Of a DNA stretch of 64,000 nt, positions 54,569-64,000 are shown piece by piece. The notes below the pieces were generated by a model. The model did not search any database and had not been told where the DNA came from. It worked only from the letters and a program-made list of their open reading frames with translations. Numbering within the stretch: the stretch's first letter is position 1; every line of letters starts with the position of its first letter. Position numbers and translations under genes: made by a program. Origin of the DNA: Anthoceros angustus. Its lineage: Eukaryota > Streptophyta > Anthocerotopsida > Anthocerotales > Anthocerotaceae. Location: assembly GCA_010909165.1 (NCBI GenBank), contig VJWM01000107.1, positions 1 to 64,000 of the forward strand. The letters run 5' to 3'.

Positions 54569-56200
54569 TAGATATCAATGCAAGGCGTTGTGAGGAGGCC
54601 AGCTATGACTCAGGAGGCGATGTGTGAGGAATTTGCGTGTTGTTCGTGGGAGAGTGTGTTTGTGCCACGACGCGTAGCTACTCCCTCATTGTTATTGGTT
54701 GCACCTATATATCTGCGTATTCGATTTGTTCGCTTGGTTGTTGGTCGAGGAAGTGCTTACATGAATTCAAGTGCTTACCTCGTGCGACAGAAGCCTGCAA
54801 AGGGAAGGCCCGCTCCTCAATGCCCGAGACGAAGGCCTCCAAGATGCGAGCATCTTGGATTTAGAAATGAGCGGTGAAGACGGGGGCAGAGAGGGCCCAG
54901 CTCCCAAGGTAGGCCTCCGGTGCTGAGGCCTCCATGGCCAGCAGACATGTGCCCCCAAAAGCAATAGGAAGGGATGCCTGGCGCTGAGCAAGGCCCCCTG
55001 CGGCACACTCGAAGGTCCCTGGCCTGATAATGACTCCAAGTGCCTACATAAGCTGTAGATCAAAATTCCGTAGGCTCATTAAAAAAGTTGAGGAGGGAGC
55101 CACCATCTTGGTGAGGTACCCCAGCCGACGTACGAAGCAGGACGAAAGGATGCCAAATGCCACTTGAGGGTCCCCTAATAGAGATAGGTCGCTAACATGG
55201 GCCAAGTTCTTCTTCAAAGCCTCATCCACAAGACCCTGAATAAAGGCCGGAGGTCCCACGAGTACCCCCCAGATGCGAAGTGGCTACGAAGGAACAATGC
55301 CCCCCCCAAGGAAATTGAAGAGAGGAAGTAATGCCAGACGGGGACCAAACCTTGCACCTGATAATCTTGACCCTCAAACCCAAGCGAAAGAGCTTTAAGG
55401 AGAAGAGTGTGAAAGCTTCCTTGACCTTGCTCCCGAGTTCTAAGATATGAGTGTTCTTCGCCACGGACGGAAAGAGTCACTCCCCGACTGCACCGGTACT
55501 AACGGCCAGGGCCATGAAGTGTGCAACGGCAAAGAAAGCACCCCCCAAGGGATCCCCCTGCCTCGTGCTAGTCGTCGAGTCCAGCACAGTAAGCCCTTCC
55601 TTAGATGGTTCGTGCTGAAAGTAGAGGGTAGACGGAGAACCATAGAAAGAGCGGACAAAAGAAATAAGACTTGCCAGATGCCGGCCTACATCCTTCAGCT
55701 CTGTAAAAATTGCCGTCCTTGAGACTGTGTTGAAAGCGTTCTTGACGTCCACCGACAAGGCAACCCAATCTTGATGTGACTTAAGAACCACTATGATACG
55801 AAATACAACCCCCCAGAGTGGCAATCCCAAATTGGTGAGGGCAAAGATGCGCCTGAAATGCTCCCTAAGTTGGAAAACAATGCTTCGACCTATGAGGTGT
55901 AAGAATGCCTCCCTAGCGGTGGTAGGGCGTACCCCCAGGCGCGGGCTTCTCCATAGCCAATAATCTGCTGGCCCCCAACACCCAAGAGATCCGGTGAGGA
56001 GTCTCACCCCTGGCCACTGCCGCCGCCAAAATGAAGAGCTCCGAGAAACCCTACAAGGATCCTCAGGAGCAGAGTAATTCTGCAGGTGATTGTAGACTGT
56101 CGTATACAAACCACCCGAAGAAAGTCGCGTGGCAGTGGTAAGAGCCTACCGAAGACCTTTCCGAGACAAAAAGGCTCATTTGGTACATAATCCAAATGAA

Positions 56201-57546
56201 ATTCCCTTCACATAAAATTATAACTATGGCAGAAGAAGCAACAGCTCAACAAGTTGAATAAGGTGTTCAGGTGATAGCAAGTGAAGATAATGATTTGATG
56301 GATGATGGACGGGGCCCTGGAACGTGGTTGGGCATGCGGCATGAGGATGGGGCAGTGATGTCCGTGGGACGTTCGTTCCATGATGACGTGGCCTTGCGGG
56401 CTGGCCCTAATAAAGGCCCTGGGGTACTGTGCAGGCCCCTGTCCATATGTATTGTTTATGTGCTGCGGTGATGACGGATGGATATAAAAAGCTTAGGCAT
56501 ATATACATAGGTACTTATGCACGTATCGCAGAAGCCGCCACTCATTAAATACACTCCAGTCATGATGCCAGACTCCAGTGGATTGGAGTACTGTACCGAC
56601 TAGACTACATGACATTCGAGAATCGCCGTCGGCAGATATTTTGGGAGCGGGATCCAGGGCTGGCGTCATGGTTATGCAATCCCGACACGGCGTAAGTGGG
56701 AGCCGGGCCGGCACAGCCCCCACCTGCGTGGTCCCGTTGGAATACCCCCCGGCCCGGGCCCGGGCAATGGCCGTGCTACGGCTCCGCAGTCTGCAGCCCA
56801 GCCGGCAGTCTGCCTCGCACTGTGCAGCAGCAGCAGACTGCAGATTCCGTATATGTACAGGATGTATTCAAATTTCCTATTCCCGAATTTCGTAGGGTTG
56901 CGCGGCTGCCGCTCTGTTGTGGTTTGAATTTGGGGCAGGCTCAGTGGGCTGCCAAGCTCAGGCCCAGGATCCCATTGCCCTCGGAGGACGCACATCAGCT
57001 CAGACGTTTGCGACTGCAGCTGGGGAGCTTCAGCTGGGATTCCTTCACCTCGCCCTTCTCCTGCTTCCGTGTAGCCTGGTACTGCATTGTGTTCTCTGCT
57101 TTGCTGGTGCCTTTTACGTAGGATATTTCGCTCAGGCGTTGTTGGAAACGGATATTTTTTGCGTGATGGTCGTGGGAATGGGCTGGGCCGGACCTGGCCC
57201 CGTTGCCCTTGGTTATCGAAGTGGTTGGTTTTTGGTGTTGGACAGTCTCGGCAATTGGCAGTGTCAGCTTAGGGGCAGTGGCTAATGTTGGTGCCATTGC
57301 AGTGCATTGCATGGGATGGTTGCTTCTCAGCTAATGGGATCGCATTGCCTGTTCACGTAGAGGCGATCCCGGGATAGGGTCGTGGCAATTGCACAGGCGC
57401 CTGACCTCTTCCACTGAGGTGAGTGCAGGAAGGAATGCGACGGGGTGCAAATCAGAGTTGTGAGCTGATGGGCTTCAAAGGGCGCTAGCTGGTTGTCAGC
57501 TGCGCCTCAGTGTCAGGGAATTGCCTCGCCTGGGTAAGGTACAGAG
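56201..57546. other. Upstream region of the callose synthase gene
   Basis: No gene recognised. A TATAAAAAG box at about 56484 is too far away to assign. GGCCCGGGCCCGGGC near 56751 is self-complementary. The 5' UTR and promoter of the callose synthase gene must lie here. Confidence 0.5.
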
Positions 57547-60500
57547 ATGGCCGCTGCTGCGCGGAAAGCCGACGGCCTCTTCAACGTTGTCCCTTTGCAC
57601 GACTGTCCCAACGCCCGCCACCCAGCTAAGGATTTCGTTGAGGTTAGCGGGGCAGTCACTGTGTTGGGTTGCCTCCCTGTGCGTTCTGGACTGGTTTTTC
57701 CGCAACCCAGCTGCTGATCTCTGTTTATGCAGGTTGAAGCGGCTACCGCAGCTCTGCGGACTGTGGGGAATCTGAGGCAGCCGCCCAATGGTGAATGGAA
57801 AGATGGCATGGACTTGTTGGACTGGCTCGGAGCCTTTTTCGGATTCCAGGTGCTCAGCCTGCCCATTCAATGCTCATGCTGGCTGCATGCTGCGCCCACC
57901 TCTAACACGCGCTGTCGGATGGCTTGCAGAAGGATAATGTTAGGAATCAGCGGGAGCATCTCGTGCTCCTCCTCGCCAACGGCCAAATGCGCCTAAAGCC
58001 CGATCCGATCGATAAGGTGCCTGCCATCCCGCTTGTTTGCCCTTCTGTCATTTTGTCAACTTGACCAGCTAGTGCTCCCCATCAGTTGCTACTCTTCAGC
58101 TTGCTCTCCTCATTTCTCGTGACGCTGCTGTGCAATCAGCTAGCACACGAGGTCGTCACCCAAATCCGGCGTAAGATAACCAAAAACTATACCGAATGGT
58201 GCAAATTTGTGAACAGGGAAAGCAACATAAGGTGAGCTACAGGATTTTACGTGTCATGACTGGCCGCTACCTCTATGCTCACGGTTATGCCTCTCATTGC
58301 CTTTTCTTCTGCAACCTTGCCATTCAGGAACCTTGGTGGAAAGCGCTTGGATGTTGCTTCGCTGGATGAAAGATTGGAGCTTTTGTACACTTCCTTGTAT
58401 CTACTTATATGGGGGGAGGCTGCCAACTTGAGATTTATGCCCGAGTGTCTCTCATTCATCTTCCACCATGTACACAACCTCACTCAACCCTCGTAGGCTG
58501 CCTCCACGTTTTCAACCATCTCACCGGGACTTGACATCTTCATTCTTGACTTCTAAAGATGGCAGGGGAGCTAAACAGAATTATCGAGCACAACATTGAT
58601 GAGACCACTTCTCAACCTGCCTTACCTGCTTATTGTGAACCAAACGGATTTTTGAACCATGTCGTGGCGCCCCTGTACAAAATCATACAGGCTGTAAGTC
58701 TCGGCTGTTAGGTTGCACACTTCTTCTGGAGCATTCACTTCCCATACAGGAGCTGTACAGGGTCTGCCTCTATTCATGTACTGGACAACGTCCTCTTGCA
58801 GGAGTCGCTGTCAAGTAATAACGGAACAGCTCCCCACTCAGCCTGGAGAAATTATGATGATTTGAATGAGTATTTCTGGTAGGTTGGTACTTTTGTTGGG
58901 GCGAATTCGATAGTGCTGGAGGTTGAGGAGATTATGTGTTCATTTTAGGACTTCAGTCGTTGTTTTGTATGCCAGTATGTTTTCATCCGCACTTATCACA
59001 TTCAACAATGCTTTTTGTGTTGAACTGCGAATCCTGTGGCTTTACTCAGGGAATTTGAATCTTGAGTGGCTCTTTCAGGGATAAAAGGTGTTTCACACAG
59101 CTAGGTTGGCCACTGAAGCGGCAGAGCAATTTTCTTGTGGAGCCTCCGAAGGGAAAGGTCAGATGTGAGCGGTTTGTACCGCACTCTTACTTTCACCTGT
59201 GTGTGACGCTCAGTATGTTAGTGGTCTGAATCAGCGGGGTTGGGTTTTGGCAGTTTATGACAACACAAAGGGTTGGGAAGACAGGTTTTGTGGAGCAACG
59301 ATCCTTTTGGAATATTTATCGTAGCTTTGATCGGGTTTGGATTCTGCTTATTCTAGTTTTCCAGGTAGGGGTGGCCCAGCATGAGTCCTTTTTTTTCTTC
59401 CAAGGCTGTGAAGGTTGCATGTTTAAAAACTTGAGCTATATCTCGTGTCTTTTTGTTGACACAAGGGTTATGTGCAGGCTTCAGTTCTACTTTGTTGGAA
59501 TGGAGGAGCTGCTCCATGGATTGAGTTAAAGAACAAAGACTCATTGGCTCGGGTTCTGAGTATTTTTATAACATGGGGAGGACTCCGAATTCTTCAGAGT
59601 ATGGTCCAACCTTCTGGGCAGTGCAGAATGAGATATGGTGTCAGAATGGAGTGTTCTTTGTCTTCAATGAACTGATGAGGGCTGTCGCATCTGGATGATC
59701 CTGCAGCATTGCTTGATGCCGGGATGGAGTCAAGTCTAGTAACTGTGGAGACAAGACTGGTCGGAATCCGCATGACCTTGAAATTCTTGTTGGCAACAGC
59801 TTGGACCATGACATTTGCAATTCTCTATGGGTACTTTCTGGTTTCCATCTAAATGATAATTTCCAGTTATATGCAGAATATTTGGCCCCTGGGAGTCTAG
59901 ATACAGTGCAGCCTTGTGACACCCAATGTCCTTGGATCAGCAATTTTGGCAAGTGCAGTGCTGTACTGTTTATGTTTCAGTAGCTTCAACTTCTGAACTC
60001 CAATATTTTTGATGGCAGTCAGATGTGGAAACAGCGACATGCCGCACAGGGCTGGTCAGCTGCAGCAGACAGAAAGCTCAACAACTTTCTGTATGCTGCT
60101 GCTGCCTTTATATTTCCTGAGGTTCTGGCGCTGCTCCTCACCGTTGTTCCATGGTTTCAGAATTTTCTTGACACATCCAACTGGAGGTTTTTTCACCTTC
60201 TGACCTGGTGGTTCCAGGTTAGATGAACTTCTCAGTTTTTCATTGGATGGGTTTGGCAATTCTGACTTCAATCAAAACTGCCATCCTGAAATGACTGATG
60301 CAATGTGTAACAGAGCCGGCTCTATGTTGGCAGAGGTCTGCGAGAAGGCATTTATGACAATCTCAGGTTCACTTTCATCATGCCTGGTTGTTGTTACTTC
60401 TTGTCATTCATAGGATGCCCTACGTGCTGAATTGGCTCATGTAGCTTCATGAGTTTCACTTCATTCACGTTCGTTTGGTGGTGCTGGCATTCTGGGTCCA

Positions 60501-63500
60501 CGAGTAAGTTGGCTTTGAGCTGACATATGATGTAGTGCTCTGTATCAGGTATACGGCATTCTGGGTTGTCATTCTTGGGTCAAAATTTGCTTTCAGCTAT
60601 ATCCTCCAGGTAGGTTCACCTGCATGTGAATTGAGAACTGAGAATGTATGCCATTGTAAAATTCGTTCACTGTTTCCAAGGCTGAGCTAAGCTGGTTGAT
60701 TTCCTTGATGCCAGATAAAGCCAATGATCGAGCCAACTAAGGAACTTCTAAAGTTCCCTGACAGAGACATTATCTATGCTTGGCATGAGTTCTTCCGACA
60801 TGGTAGGTGATACTAGCCTCTAGCTTAGGTTGACATGTCCTGCAGTTGGTTCAAATTTGTGTGCTTTTTCCAAAGCATGGACTCTAGAATCCTGTTCATG
60901 AGGACCACGATTTCTCCACTCCTTCAGTTTGATGTGTACCTTGATTAGCTCTCAATTTTGTCCATGATGTGAGCATTTCCATAGCAATCTGATAGCAGTT
61001 ATATACACACAGGTAACCGAATTGCTGTTGTGTGCATGTGGGCGCCGGTGGTGCTGGTGAGTGTAGTTCGGTCTTTCTGTCCTATGGTGTCTCGCATACA
61101 ACAATGAATTCCGCAATATCAACTACTCTTTAAGCTTTATTATTCAGAGGCCTCGGTTATTGTGCACCATGAACTGTTGCTTAACTTTTGGTGCATTAGA
61201 TTTACTTCATGGACATCCAAATATGGTATTCAGTATATTCTTCTCTTGTGGGAGCACTTGTGGGGCTACTTCAGCATCTTGGAGAGGTACCAGTCTGCCA
61301 GTGCGATGAACCAGCGCAATTCGTGGCTTTTATCTAACTACTAGTGCAGACTTTAGGAGCTTCTTATGCTTCAAGACGATGCTAATTTGGTTATATCACG
61401 ATTAATCTCTTCAGTTTCTGTAATGTTTGGCAGATCAGAAACTATCAGCAGCTTAAGTTGCGATTCCAATTTTTTGCAAAGGCTCTGCAATATGTGCTGA
61501 TTGCAGATGAAAGTGCCTCCCAATACAGGTACTGGCTTGTTCCACCACATAGTAAAGGAAAAGCTCAGTTTTGTCATGTGTCTGGTCGTTTGTTTCTCGA
61601 TTTGAAATGGTGTTGATAGATCGCTGGTGTTTTGGATGCAGCTGGTTTTCTAAGACGTGGACAAAGGTCAAGGAGGGTGCAAAGAGATTTAGTCTTCGCT
61701 ATGGGCTCACTGAGGATTTGTATGCAGAGGTACAATACTGAATACTCAGGTCTGTTTTGAGTTGGGCCGTGCTGTAGCTTGTACTACATCCGATGCATCC
61801 ATGTGGTGGTACATAGATCGGCAAGGATGCCATTGAGGCCAACAAGTTTGAGCACATCTGGAATGAAATTATCCACATATTCAGGGAAGAGGATCTCGTG
61901 AGTGACAGGTTTGTTGTATGACTCACTAAGCTAGCCTTCTTCAGTGTTGCTGGACTTCAAGTTCTATACCTTGAAATGTGCATCTCCTCATTTCAACACA
62001 AGAGGGGTTCGTTGGAACCCTTCTTTGTTGTCACCCTCCTGGCTTTGCTATGCTTCTCAACTCCTTATCGTTTAATTGTGTTCTGAGTTCACTGCTAATG
62101 TCCAGTGAAGTTGCCCTGCTGGAGGTGCCCATTCCAATAGGAAAGGAAGAAAAGGGGGAGAGGGGGAAAATCAAATACCCAATGCGCAAAACCTGGGAAA
62201 TATCCGTCATGCAATGGCCACTCATTCTTATTGCCAATGAGGTAAGTGGCTGTCTTGTACTACTAGAGATTCATGGATGTTCGCAGCAGCATCTGGTGAT
62301 TGTAACATGTTGTACATTTTCAAACTTGCGTTCCATCATGCCTTCTGTTTGCAGATTCTCATTGCACTTGGTCAGGCCAAGGACTATCGTGGGGGCAGTG
62401 ACAAGACACTCTGGCAAAGGATATGTAAAAGCGAGTATCGCAGATGTGCTGTGATAGAGGTCTTTGAGAGTGTGAAGGAAATGATGAGAACGATCATCAA
62501 TACTCAATGTGAGCTAGAGTATCGCATCATTGACACACTCATTAATGAGATAGATGCATCTCTTCAAACGGGGACTTTTACCAAAAAGTTTCAGCTCAGC
62601 GAGTTACCTGAGATTCATGCTCGTGTTGTTACTCTGGTTAGCAACCTCATGCAATTTCAGAAAACAGAGTCAGAGGATGACAACAAAAAGGTTTGTGTTT
62701 TGAGCCTGTGTTTCTAGTCTTCTGTTGGTTCTTGCTCCTGCTGTAAGAGATCTAAGCCAAAGTGTTTCTGCTGCAGGTCATAGACGCTGTACAATATCTC
62801 TATGATGGATTGGTCCGTGATTTTCCACTTGGTACCTGGGAACAGCTGGGAGAGGGTACTCTTTATCCATTGAGAAATGAAGACAACCCTCTTTTTGTCG
62901 ATGCTGTAGAGCTCCCGGGCAAGGAAGATGGTTTTTATCGGCAAGTGAGGCGTCTTCACACGACCTTGAGCACAAAGGAATCACTACTCAACGTGCCTCG
63001 CAGTTTGGAAGCCAGACGCAGAATCACGTTCTTCAGCAATTCCCTCTTTATGACTATGCCTCGTGCCCCAACGGTACTTCTCTTTAGAGCTCACATGATG
63101 TTCCGACAGCTAGAATGATAACGTTAACTATCTAATAATCCATGGTCTGCTCCAGGTTGAGAAGATGCTGGCCTTCAGTGTCTTGACACCCTACTATGAC
63201 GAGACTGTCCTGTTCAGCAAGGAGCAGCTGCAGCAGGAAAATGAAGATGGAGTCTCTACTTTGTTTTATCTTCAGAAAATTTATCCAGGTCGTTATGCTG
63301 GTAGCAGTACTACTTGCATTTGGTTATCGACTACCATGTTGCTGTCAAAGTCGAGATATTTACTTTGCGCATGTTCCAGATGAGTGGAGACATTTTCTAG
63401 AACGCATGGAGAAGTTGAACATACTTGAAACTGAGATTTGGGACAAAGACAAAGGCCTCCAGGGTCTGAGACTTTGGGCCTCTTATCGAGGACAGACTCT

Positions 63501-64000
63501 TGCTCGAACAGTTCGTGGGATGATGTACTATGACAGGTCTGAGCACGTATATTACTTAGCTATTAAGGCAAATTTCGAGTGATGTTTCTTATCCTGTCTT
63601 TTGATGTGTTTTCTCTTCTCCAGTAAGGTTTCAGGGAAGGAATAGGCAGTTTCTGATACCTGGTTCTGCAGTTCACGGACTCACCCAGCTGGTTCATCTT
63701 GTTGCAGGGCACTGCAGCTGCAGGCCTTCATTGACAAAGCAGAACAATCTGACATAAACCGTGTCCGAAGTCTTCTGTACAAAACATCAAGCGGGATGGC
63801 CAGCCATCTGCATGGAAGTGCGTCTTTCCTTATGCGAGAAGGTGTAAGTCCCCATGGGCTACATTCTAGCACTGAGTTCTATGGTCAGAAAATAAAACAG
63901 AGGCATCAAGCAACTGCAGCAATGAAGTTTACTTATGTTGTTACCTGCCAAATCTACGGGATACAAAAGGCCAAGAAGGAGGTAGTTGCGGAAGACATAC
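57547..64000 (+). CDS. Callose synthase (1,3-beta-glucan synthase), CalS11/12-like, 5' part
   Basis: Plasma-membrane GT48 enzyme making callose from UDP-glucose. 26 exons are visible, all GT-AG with matching phases: 57547-57642, 57733-57849, 57930-58016, 58140-58231, 58328-58469, 58559-58693, 58802-58878, 59079-59157, 59254-59364, 59478-59598, 59707-59830, 60019-60217, 60314-60366, 60549-60609, 60715-60802, 61013-61056, 61200-61286, 61434-61528, 61642-61729, 61817-61908, 62106-62241, 62355-62690, 62777-63073, 63156-63288, 63380-63536, 63708-end. About 1,113 residues are encoded. Family landmarks: FNVVPLHD, LDWLGAFFGFQKDNVRNQRE, LYLLIWGEAANLRFMPEC (FKS1 domain 1), APHSAWRNYDDLNEYFW, GKTGFVEQRSFWNIYRSFDR, YVGRGLREGIYDNLR, FMDIQIWYSVYSSLVGAL, EYRRCAVIEVFESVK, ARRRITFFSNSLFMTMPRAP, LWASYRGQTLARTVRGMMYY and KFTYVVTCQIYG. 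Similarity is best to the GSL1/GSL5 (CalS11/12) group. The catalytic domain runs off the window. Confidence 0.93.

Larger units (their letters stand above)
54076..54789. mobile_element. Solo LTR, 714 bp, inserted in the LINE
   Basis: Begins TGTCATGCCGTG and ends CGTGCGACA (TGTC...GACA, i.e. TG...CA). It is flanked by GAAG on both sides (54072-54075 and 54790-54793). Removing it with one GAAG joins the LINE frame on the minus strand as PLQAS followed by LRLARDSLS. A TATA box (TATATAGACC, 54521) and upstream tandem repeats fit a U3-R layout. No internal retrotransposon sequence remains, so it is a solo LTR formed by recombination. Orientation by the TATA box is plus. Confidence 0.85.
53282..56200 (-). 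mobile_element. Dead LINE (non-LTR retrotransposon), interrupted by a solo LTR
   Basis: Read on the minus strand. The reverse transcriptase core lies at about 55870-55477 with NLGLPLWGVVFRIIVVLKSH, SVDVKNAFNTVSR and STRQGDPLGGAFF. The catalytic box is FPSVAKNTHI where relatives have an ADDTHI-like sequence (AKN at 55453-55461), so both catalytic Asp residues are lost. The thumb and C-terminal region follow: KVWSPSG (55330), LGDPQVAFGILSSC (55150), AYLGSWALSAPVF (54900), AHIRSCSGKGVGSVF (53875) and CPIGGQRVTTHDTVRDVMF (53720), ending with DVVIVDPTR (53550). The last segment resembles the C-terminal domain of restriction-like-endonuclease LINEs, a tentative assignment. There are many frameshifts and stops; the 5' end is approximate. 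Confidence 0.75.

Overview
The window is nuclear DNA of a land plant. It contains a GT-AG intron-containing callose synthase, a plastid-type hexokinase, a CGLD27/Ycf36-family plastid protein, a mitochondrial dicarboxylate carrier and a PLS-class PPR-DYW protein. The PPR protein has an atypical DYW domain: HAE instead of HSE, KKKPA in place of the PG box, and a GRH end instead of DYW. That resembles the DYW:KP class reported from ferns, lycophytes and hornworts, so I infer one of those lineages rather than a seed plant, moss or liverwort. The species is not identifiable from the sequence.

Layout. 1-5860: a satellite-like array built on a TGGCGCCYAACGCC core, preceded by about 1 kb that looks like LTR or leader DNA. 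5861-8670: AT-rich DNA with unrecognised minus-strand exons and short tandem repeats. 8672-33985: a deep nest of mobile elements. A Ty3/gypsy-like gag-protease relic is split by element A (12791-33774, 30-bp terminal inverted repeats). A's methyltransferase gene is split by related element B (13498-29082, 29-bp inverted repeats). B's transposase-like gene is split by a further insertion of about 4.1 kb. A and B each carry remains of a minus-strand DNA methyltransferase gene, with a ParB-like N-terminus visible in B, and of a plus-strand gene with DGMDQ / LQLDN-ENKN / GHTH-ID motifs that looks like a DDE-type transposase. Three blocks of the nest are tandemly duplicated across the nested junctions. 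The copies match exactly except for garbled patches and shortened homopolymers, which suggests very recent duplication or, more likely, assembly error.

34000-39540 is mostly non-coding, with one broken minus-strand gene and a long AGT/AAT/AAC microsatellite. 39560-52514 is the gene-rich part: hexokinase (+), a PPR-DYW locus with near-identical modules and repeated frameshifts (+), CGLD27 (-, four exons) and dicarboxylate carrier (+). Two copies of a tRNA-derived SINE-like repeat flank the PPR locus. 53282-56200 is a dead LINE (-) interrupted by a 714-bp solo LTR with a GAAG target duplication. 57547-64000 is the 5' part of a callose synthase gene of the CalS11/12 type (+, 26 exons visible), running off the window.

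The ordinary genes are unrelated housekeeping or organelle functions: plastid and mitochondrial metabolism, organelle RNA editing and cell-wall callose. The main point of interest is the nested transposon family that encodes a DNA methyltransferase.
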